A stretch of 64,000 bases of DNA from NCBI RefSeq assembly GCF_904849725.1, contig NC_058524.1:486397763-486461762 (forward strand), written 5' to 3'. Within the stretch, counting starts at the first letter, position 1. Every line of letters begins with the position of its first letter. A model generated the notes under the pieces. The model saw only the letters and a list, made by a program, of their open reading frames with translations. It ran no database searches and was not told where the DNA came from. Position numbers and translations under genes: made by a program. This stretch comes from Hordeum vulgare subsp. vulgare. Its lineage: Eukaryota > Streptophyta > Magnoliopsida > Poales > Poaceae. Of the stretch, positions 55,228 to 64,000 are shown one piece after another.

Positions 55228-57038
55228 TGTTGGAAATATGCCCTAGAGGCAATAATAAATTAGTTATTATTATATTTCTTAGTTCATGATAATCGTTTAT
55301 TATCCATGCTATAATTGTATTGATTGAAAACACAATACTTGTGTGGATACATAGACAAAACACTGTCCCTAGTAAGCCTCTAGTTGACTAGCTCGTTGAC
55401 CAAAGATGGTCAAGGTTTTCTGGCCATAGGCAAGGGTTGTCACTTGATAACGGGATCACATCATTAGGAGAATCATGTGATGGACTAGACCCAAACTAAT
55501 AGACGTAGCATGTTGATCGTGTCATTTTGTTGCTACTGTTTTCTGCGTGTCAAGTATTTGTTCCTATGACCATGAGATCATATAACTCACGGACACCAGA
55601 GGAATGCTTTGTGTGTATCAAACGTCGCAACGTAACTGGGTGACTATAAAGATGCTCCACAGGTATCTCCGAAGGTGTTCGTTGAGTTAGTATAGATCGA
55701 GACTGGGATTTGTCACTCCGTGTTACGGAGAGGTATCTCGGGGCCCACTCGGTAATACAACATCACACACAAGCCTTGCAAGCAATGTAACTTAATGTAA
55801 GTTGCGGGATCTTGTATTACGGAACGAGTAAAGAGACTTGCCGGTAAACGAGATTGAAATAGGTATGCGGATACTAACGATCGAATCTCGGGCAAGTAAC
55901 ATACCGAAGGACAAAGGGAATGACATACGGGATTATATGAATCCTTGGCACTGAGGTTCAAACGATAAGATCTTCGTAGAATATGTAGGATCCAATATGG
56001 GCATCCAGGTCCCGCTATTGGATATTGACCGAGGAGTCTCTCGGGTCATGTCTACATAGTTCTCGAACCCGCAGGGTCTGCACACTTAAGGTTCGACGTT
56101 GTTTTATGCGTATTTGAGTTATATGGTTGGTTACCGAATGTTGTTCGGAGTCCCGGATGAGATCACGGACGTCACGAGGGTTTCCGGAATGGTCCGGAAA
56201 CGAAGATTGATATATAGGATGACCTCATTTGGTTACCGGAAGGTTTTCGTGCATTACCGGAAAAGTTTCGGGCTCATCGGTAGTGTACCGGGAGTGCCGG
56301 GAGGGGTGCCGGGGACCATCGGGGGGGGGTGTCACGCCCCAAGGGGTCTCATGGGCTATGGAAAGAGATAAACCAGCCCCTAGTGGGCTGGAATAAGTTC
56401 CCACTAAGGCCCATAAGGTTTGAGAAGGAAAAAACATAAGGTGGAAAGAGTTTCCAAGTGGGAAGGTGGAATCCTACTCCAAGTAGGATTGGAGTAGGAC
56501 TCCTCCACCTCCAATTTCGGCCAAACCTTTAGGTTTTGAGGCTGCCTCCTCCCCTCCCTCCCACCTATATATACGGAGGTTTTAGGGCTGATTTGACACG
56601 ACTTTTCCACGGCAGCCCGACCACATACCTCCACGGTTTTTCCTCTAGATCGCGTTTCTGCGGAGCTCGGGCGGAGCCCTGCTGAGACAAGGTCATCACC
56701 AACCTCCGGAGCGCCGTCACGCTGCCGGAGAACTCTTCTACCTCTCCGTCTCTCTTGCTGGATCAAGAAGGCCGAGATCATCGTCGAGCTGTACGTGTGC
56801 TGAACGCGGAGGTGCCGTTCGTTCGGTACTAGATCGTGGGACTGATCGCGGGATTGTTCACGGGGCGGATCGAGGGACGTGAGGACATTCCACTACATCA
56901 ACCGCGTTCACTAACACTTCTGCTGTACGATCTACAAGGGTACGTAGATCACTCATCCCCTCTCGTAGATGGACGTCACCATGATAGGTCTTTGTGCGCG
57001 TAGGAAAATTTTTGTTTCCCATGCGACGTTCCCCAACA
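55228..57038 (+). repeat. 5' LTR (1,811 bp)
   Basis: It starts tgttggaaatatgccctaga, has a TATA box CTATATATAC at 56565-56574 and ends gacgttccccaaca. It shows a G run near 56320-56328 that is shorter in the 3' copy. Confidence 0.95.
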
Positions 57039-57039
57039 G

Positions 57040-57052
57040 TGGCATCATGAGC
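57040..57052 (+). promoter_or_regulatory. Primer binding site (variant)
   Basis: It reads TGGCATCATGAGC, a variant of the tRNA-Met site used by this group, one base from the LTR. Confidence 0.8.
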
Positions 57053-58330
57053 TAGGTTCATGCGTAGATGTCTTCTCGAGTAGAACACAAAAGTTTTTGT
57101 GGGCGGTGATGTGCGTTTTGCTGCCCTCCTTAGTCTTTTCTTGATTCCGCGGTATTGTTGGATTGAAGCGGCTTGGATCGACATTACTCGTACGCTTACG
57201 AGAGACTGGTTTCATCGCTACGAGTAACCCCGTTGCTCAAAGATGACTGGCAAGTGTCGGTTTCTCCAACTTTAGTTGAATCGGATTTGACCGAGGAGGT
57301 CCTTGGATGAGGTTAAATAGCAACTCATATATCTCCGTTGTGGTGTTTGCGTAAGTAAGATGCGATCCTACTAGATACCCATGGTCACCACGTAAAACAT
57401 GCAACAACAAAATTAGAGGACGTCTAACTTGTTTTTGTAGGGTATGCTTGTGATGTGATATGGCCAACGATGTGATGTGATATATTGGATGTATGAGATG
57501 ATCATGTTGTAATAGATAATATCGACTTGCACGTCGATGGTACGGCAACCGGCAGGAGCCATAGGGTTGTCTTTATAACTAACGTTTGTGCTTGCAGATG
57601 CGTTTACTATTTTGCTAGGACGTAGATTTAGTAGTAATAGCATGAGTAGCACGACAACCCCGATGGCGACACGTTGATGGAGATCATGATGATGGAGATC
57701 ATGGTGTGACGCCGGTGACAAGAAGATCGTGCCGGTGCTTTGGTGATGGAGATCAAGAAGCACGTGATGATGGCCATATCATGTCACTTATAAATTGCAT
57801 GTGATGTTAATCCTTTTATGCACCTTATTTTGCTTAGAACGACGGTAGCATTATGAGGTGATCTCTCACTAAAATTTCAAGACGAAATTGTGTTCTCCCT
57901 GACTATGCATCGTTGCTACAGTTCGTCGTTTCGAGACACCACGTGATGATCGGGTGTGATAGACTCAACGTTCACATACAACGGGTGCAAAACAGTTGCG
58001 CACGCGGAACACTCGGGTTAAGCTTGACGAGCCTAGCATGTGCAGACATGGCCTCGGAACACATGAGACCGAAAGGTCGAGCATGAAGCGTATAGTTGAT
58101 ATGATTAGCATAGAGATGCTTACCACTGAAACTATTCTCGACTCACGTGATGATCGGACTTGAGATAGTGGATTTGGATCATGTACCACTCAAATGACTA
58201 GAGAGATGTACTTTTTGAGTGGGAGTTCTTAAGTAATATGATTAATTGAACTAATTGTCATGAACATAGTCTAATGGTCTTTGTGAATTACGATGTAGCT
58301 TGCGCTATAGCTCTACTGTTTTATATGTTC
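57053..58330 (+). other. 5' leader of the plus-strand BARE/Angela-like element
   Basis: Non-coding leader that matches, in reverse, the leaders of the two other BARE-like copies (for example gatcggacttgag near 58150). No gene is seen. Confidence 0.8.
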
Positions 58331-61300
58331 CTAGAGAAAATTTAGTTGAAAGTTGATAGTAGCATACTTTGCAGACTGAGTCTGTAAAACCGAGGATTGT
58401 CCTCGTTGCTGCACAGAAGGCTTATGTCCTTAATGCACCACTCGGTGTGCTGCACCTCGAGCGTCGTCTGTGGATGCTGTGAACATCCGACATACACTTT
58501 TCTGATGACTACACGATAGTTCAGTACAAAAATACTTAATGGCTTAGAAGCAAGGCGCCGAAAACGTTGTAAAACGTCACGGAACATAAGTGATGTTCTA
58601 AAGAGATGAAATTGTGATTTCATGCTTGTGCCCTTGTTAAGAGGTACGAGACCTCCGACAAGATTCTTTGTCCACAAAGCACAGGAGAAAAGGCTCAATC
58701 GTTGAGCATGTGCTCAGATTGTATGAGTACGACAATCGCTTGAATCAAGTGGGAGTTAATCTTCTAGATGAGATAGTGATAGTTCTCCAAAGTCACTGCC
58801 ACCAAGCTGTGAGAGCTTCGTGATGAACTATAACATATCAAGGATACATACAATGATCCTTGAGCGATTCGCGATGTTTCACACTGCGAAAGTAGAAATC
58901 AAGAAGGAGCATCAATAGTTGATGGTTAGTAAAACCACTAAGTTTCAAGAAAGGCAAGGGCTAGAAGGGATACTTCGTGAAACAGCAAAACAGTTGCTGC
59001 ACTAATGAAGAGACCCAAGATTAAACCCAAACCCGATACTAAGTGCTTCTGTAATGAGGGGAACAGTCACTGAGGCGGAGCAACTCTAGATACTTGGTAG
59101 ATAAGAAGGCTGGCAAAAGTCGAAGGAAGTATATTTGATATACATGATGTTGATGTGTACTTTACTAGTACTCCTAGTAGCACGAGGGTATTAGATACCG
59201 GTTCGGTTGCTAAGTGATTAGTGACACGAAATGAAAGCTACGGCATAAACGGAGACTACCTAAAGGCGAGGTGACGATACGTGTTGGAAGTGTTTCCAAG
59301 GTTGATATGATCAAACGTCGCACACTCCATCTACCATCGGGATTGGTGTTAAACCTAAATAATTGTTATTTGGTACTTGCGTTAAGCATGAACATGATTG
59401 GATCGTGTTTATTGCAATACGATTATTCATTTAAAGAGAATAATGGTTACTCTATTTGCTTGAATAACCTTCAATAGTTTACTGAATCTCGATCGTAGTG
59501 TCACACATGTTCATGATATTGGTGCCAAAAGATACGAGTTGATGATGATAGTACCACTTACTTGTGGCACTGTCGCTTGAGTCATGTTAGTATAAATTGC
59601 ATGAAGAGGCTCCATGCTGATGGATCTTTGTACTCACCTGATTTCGAATCACTAGTGACATGCGAATCATACCACATGAGCAAGGCCTTGTTTTCGTTGA
59701 GATGAAATAAGATAGTAACTTGTTGGAAGTGATACATTTTGATGTATGCAGTCCAATGGGTGATGAGGCACGCACTGGATATCATTATGTTCTTACTTCA
59801 CTGACGATTTGAGTAGATACAGGAGTATTTACTTAATGAATCACAAGTCTAAAATGTTGAAAAGTTCAATTCCGTTTCAGAGTGAAGTTCGTCGTAACAA
59901 GAGGATAAACTGTCTACGATATGATCATGGAAATGAATATCTGAGTTACGAGTTTTGGTACACAGTTAAGACAATGTGGAAATTGTTTCGCAGTTCATGC
60001 CACCTGGAACATCATAGTGTGATGATGTGTCTGAACGTCATAGCCACGCACTATTTGGTATGGTGCCTACTATGATGTCTCTTATCGAATTACCACTATC
60101 GTTTATGGGTTATGCATTAGAGACAACCGCACTCACTTTAAATAGGGCACCGCATATTTCCGTTGAGATGACACAGTATAGACTGAGGTTTAGAGAAATC
60201 TAAACTGTCGTTTCTTGAAAGTTTGGGGTTTCGACACTTATGTGAAAAAGTTTCAGTCTGATAAGCTCGAACCCAAAGCGGATAAATGCATCTTCATAGG
60301 ATATCCAAAACAATTGGGTACATCTCCTATCTCAGATCCGAAAGCAAAGTGTTTGTTTCTAGAAATGGATCCTTTCTCGAGGAAAGGTTTCTCTCGAAAG
60401 AATTGAGTGGGAGGGTAGTAGAACTTGATGAGGTTATTGAACCATCACTTCAACCAGTGTGTAGCAGGGCGCAGGAAGTTGTTTATGTGGCACCTACACC
60501 AATTGAAGTGGAAGCTGATGATGATGATCATTGAGCTTCGAATCAAGTTACTACAAACCTCGTAGGTCGACAAGGTCACGTACTGCTGCAGAGTAGTACG
60601 GTAACCCTGTCTTGGAGGTCATGTTGTTGAGCAACAGTGAACCTACGAGTTATGGAGAAAGCGATGGTGGGCCCAGATTCCAACAAATGGCTGGAAGCCG
60701 TGAAATCCGAGAGAGGATCCATGTGTGAAAACAAAGTGTAGACTTTGGTAGAACTACTTGATGGTCATAGGACTATTGAGTAAAAATGGATCTTTAAAAG
60801 AAGACAGATGATGATGGTGATAAGTCACTATTAAGAAAAGCTCGACTTGTCGCAAAGATGTTTTCGATAAGATCAAACAGTTGACTATGATGAGACTTTC
60901 TCACTCGTAGTGATGCTAAAAGTCTGTTAGAATTATGTTAGTTGTTGATGCATTATTTATGAAATATTGCACGTAGGATGTCAAAACGTCGTTTTCTCGA
61001 CGGTTTCCTTGAGCAAACATTGTATGTGATACAACCAGAAGGTTTTGTCGATCCTAAAGATACTAGCAAGTATGCAAGCTCCAGTGATCCTTCAATGGAC
61101 TGGTGCAAGCATCTCGGAGTTGGAATATACACTTTGATGAGATGATCAAAGATTTTTGGTTTATACAAGGTTTATGAGAAACTTGTATTTCCAAAGAAGT
61201 GAGTGGGAGCACTATAGAATTTCTGATAGGTATATGTGGTTGACATATTGTGGATCAGAAGTAATGTAGAATTTCTGTAAAGCATACAAGGTTGTTTGAA

Positions 61301-62029
61301 AGAAGTTTTCAAAGGAGTACCTGGATTACGCTACTTGAACATTGAGCATCAAAGATCTATGGAGATAGATCGAAAGCGCTTAATAGAAGTTTCAACAAGA
61401 TGCATGCCTTGACAAGTTTTTGAAAGAGTTCTAAATAGACCAGCAAAGAAGGGGTTCTTGGTTGCGTTGTGAGGTGTGAATTGGAGTAAGACTCAAAACC
61501 CGGCCACGGCAGAATAAAGAGAATAGACGAAGGTCGTCTTCTATGCCTTAGCCGTAGAATGTAAAGTACGCCATGCTGTGTACCGCACCTGAAGTGTGCC
61601 TTGACTCAAAGTATGTTGAGAGGTACGGAGAGTGATCCATGATTGAATCACTAGCAGCGGTCGAAATTTATCCTTAGTAACTAATGGACTAAGGAATTTT
61701 TCTCGATTATGGAGGTGGTTAAAGAGTTTGTCGTAAAGGGTTACGTCAATGCAAGCTTTGACACTAATCCGGATAACTATGAGTAGTGAAACGGATTCGT
61801 ATAGTAGAGTAGATATTTGGAGCATTTCCGAATAGCACATAGTAGCAGCATCTATAAGATGACATAAAGATTTGTAAAGAACGCACGAATCTGAAAGTTT
61901 CAGAACCGTTGAATAAAACCTCTCTCACGAGCAAGACGTGATCAGGCCCCATAACTATATGGGTGTTGGATTCGTTGGAATCACATGGTGATGTGAACTA
62001 GATTATTGACTCTAGTGCAAGTGGGAGAC
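58331..62029 (+). pseudogene. Degenerate BARE/Angela-like gag-pol
   Basis: Recognisable pieces in order are AYVLNAPLG (gag, about 58420), LYEYDNRLNQVGVNLLDE (58720), VLDTGSVA (protease, about 59190, with the aspartate kept), LPSGLVLNLNNCYLVLALSMN (59340), MKVWGFDTYVKKFQSDKLEPK (60215), ERFLSKELSGRVVELDEV (60380), KARLVAK (reverse transcriptase, about 60835) and DNVEF-like remnants near 61250. Stops and frameshifts occur every few dozen codons, far more than the LTR divergence would predict. RNase H text near 61500-61800 is barely readable. No protein could be made from it. Confidence 0.85.
62018..62029 (+). other. Polypurine tract
   Basis: CAAGTGGGAGAC directly before the 3' LTR. It is identical to 33855-33866. 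Confidence 0.88.
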
Positions 62030-63839
62030 TGTTGGAAATATGCCCTAGAGGCAATAATAAATTAGTTATTATTATATTTCTTAGTTCATGATAATCGTTT
62101 ATTATCCATGCTATAATTGTATTGATTGAAAACACAATACTTGTGTGGATACATAGACAAAACACTGTCCCTAGTAAGCCTCTAGTTGACTAGCTCGTTG
62201 ATCAAAGATGGTCAAGGTTTCCTGGCCATAGGCAAGTGTTGTCACTTGATAACGGGATCACATCATTAGGAGAATCATGTGATGGACTAGACCCAAACTA
62301 ATAGACGTAGCATGTTGATCGTGTCATTTTGTTGCTACTGTTTTCTGCGTGTCAAGTATTTGTTCCTATGACCATGAGATCATATAACTCACGGACACCG
62401 GAGGAATGCTTTGTGTGTATCAAACGTCGCAACGTAACTGGGTGACTATAAAGATGCTCTACAGGTATCTCCGAAGGTGTTCGTTGAGTTAGTATAGATC
62501 GAGACTGGGATTTGTCACTCCGTGTTACGGAGAGGTATCTCGGGGCCCACTCGGTAATGCAACATCACACACAAGCCTTGCAAGCAATGTAACTTAATGT
62601 AAGTTGCGGGATCTTGTATTACGGAACAAGTAAAGAGACTTGCCGGTAAACGAGATTGAAATAGGTATGCGGATACTAACGATCGAATCTCGGGCAAGTA
62701 ACATACCGAAGGACAAAGGGAATGACATACGGGATTATATGAATCCTTGGCACTGAGGTTCAAACGATAAGATCTTCGTAGAATATGTAGGATCCAATAT
62801 GGGCATCCAGGTCCCGCTATTGGATATTGACCGAGGAGTCTCTCGGGTCATGTCTACATAGTTCTCGAACCCGCAGGGTCTGCACACTTAAGGTTCGACG
62901 TTGTTTTATGCGTATTTGAGTTATATGGTTGGTTACCGAATGTTGTTCGGAGTCCCGGATGAGATCACGGACGTCACGAGGGTTTCCGGAATGGTCCGGA
63001 AACGAAGATTGATATATAGGATGACCTCATTTGGTTACCGGAAGGTTTTCGTGCATTACCGGAAAAGTTTCGGGCTCATCGGTAGTGTACCGGGAGTGCC
63101 GGGAGGGGTGCCGGGGACCATCGGGAGGGGTGTCACGCCCCAAGGGGTCTCATGGGCTATGGTAAGAGATAAACCAGCCCCTAGTGGGCTGGAATAAGTT
63201 CCCACTAAGGCCCATAAGGTTTGAGAAGGAAAAAACACAAGGTGGAAAGAGTTTCCAAGTGGGAAGGTGGAATCCTACTCCAAGTAGGATTGGAGTAGGA
63301 CTCCTCCACCTCCAATTTCGGCCAAACCTTTAGGTTTTGAGGCTGCCTCCTCCCCTCCCTCCCACCTATATATACGGAGGTTTTAGGGCTGATTTGAGAC
63401 GACTTTTCCACGGCAGCCCGACCACATACCTCCACGGTTTTTCCTCTAGATCGCGTTTCTGCGGAGCTCGGGCGGAGCCCTGCTGAGACAAGGTCATCAC
63501 CAACCTCCGGAGCGCCGTCACGCTGTTGGAGAACTCTTCTACCTCTCCGTCTCTCTTGCTGGATCAAGAAGGCCGAGATCATCGTCGAGCTGTACGTGTG
63601 CTGAACGCGGAGGTGCCGTCCGTTCGGTACTAGATCGTGGGACAGATCGCGGGATTGTTCGCGGGGCGGATCGAGGGACGTGAGGACGTTCCACTACATC
63701 AACCGCGTTCACTAACGCTTCTTCTGTATGATCTACAAGGGTACGTAGATCACTCATCCCCTCTCGTAGATGGACATCACCATGATAGGTCTTTGTGCGC
63801 GTAGGAAAATTTTTGTTTCCCATGCGACGTTCCCCAACA
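62030..63839 (+). repeat. 3' LTR (1,810 bp)
   Basis: It matches 55228-57038 closely. TATA box at 63366-63375. It ends ccccaaca, followed by the AAAAT target copy. Confidence 0.95.
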
Positions 63840-64000
63840 AAAATAGTATTGATTCTTGGAACAAGTGCAAAGATGCTTATATATCCAAGTATTTTCCGTC
63901 GGCTAAGATTATCTCTCTCCGTAATTATATCATGAATTTTAAGCAACTTGATCATGAACATGTTGCATGATCTTGGGAGAGAATGAAATTGATGATTAGA
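63840..64000 (+). pseudogene. Gypsy gag fragment, right part, running off the window
   Basis: The frame reads KNSIDSWNKCKDAYISKYFP then SLRNYIMNFKQLDHEHVA, a TGA, and SWERMKLMIR. The helix preceding WERMK is standard Gypsy gag. The TGA replaces a residue that related elements keep, so this host element was already broken or has decayed since. Confidence 0.85.

Larger units (their letters stand above)
55228..63839 (+). mobile_element. Complete BARE/Angela-like Copia element, plus strand, coding region degenerate
   Basis: LTRs 55228-57038 and 62030-63839 have TGTTGG...CCAACA ends. A primer site lies at 57040-57052, a polypurine tract at 62018-62029, and a perfect 5-bp target duplication AAAAT at 55223-55227 and 63840-63844. 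The two LTRs differ at roughly twenty positions in 1.8 kb by eye, so the insertion is fairly recent. The internal region keeps gag/pol order but has many stops in every frame. Confidence 0.95.

Overview
This is a plant nuclear sequence, almost certainly from wheat or a close Triticeae relative. It is dominated by nested LTR retrotransposons of types typical of Triticeae: BARE/WIS/Angela-like Copia, SIRE/Maximus-lineage Copia and ATHILA-like Gypsy. It carries one ordinary single-copy gene with five canonical introns, a GOLDEN2-LIKE transcription factor (GLK1). I see no bacterial, phage, CRISPR, rRNA or tRNA content.

Layout. 1-12853 is a minus-strand SIRE/Maximus-lineage Copia element (gag, pol and a long third ORF); its 3' LTR runs off the left edge. 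It interrupts a plus-strand ATHILA-like Gypsy element (12854-30395), which is split a second time by a minus-strand, non-autonomous ATHILA-like element (15109-25178, target duplication ATGAC). The Gypsy element in turn sits in a BARE-like Copia copy (30396-35694) whose coding region is inverted relative to its right LTR. 35695-37780 is the 3' end of another Maximus-like element. 37781-46979 is a second, minus-strand BARE-like copy whose LTR is split by a 3.7-kb solo-LTR-like insertion (42248-45971, target duplication GGAGG). 46980-48584 holds two LTR fragments. GLK1 lies at 50000-52573, followed by a microsatellite, a 229-bp tandem duplication and a Stowaway-type MITE. 55228-63839 is a complete plus-strand BARE/Angela-like element with target duplication AAAAT and nearly matching LTRs but a wrecked coding region. 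It lies inside a Gypsy gag fragment that continues to the right edge.

How the parts work together. GLK1 should encode a nuclear activator of chloroplast and photosynthesis genes. Every retrotransposon coding region here carries stop codons, frameshifts, deletions or active-site substitutions, so any recent movement must have used proteins from copies elsewhere.

The most interesting signal is architectural. In two Gypsy elements a hairpin found in the LTR just upstream of the TATA box is repeated inside the element, between the gag/pol region and the third ORF. In the autonomous-type element a TATA box and a short 5' leader follow it. The unrelated SIRE-type Copia element also has its own TATA box, a leader exon and a plausible 393-nt intron ahead of its third ORF. 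Together these suggest that third ORFs of plant LTR elements can be separate transcription units.
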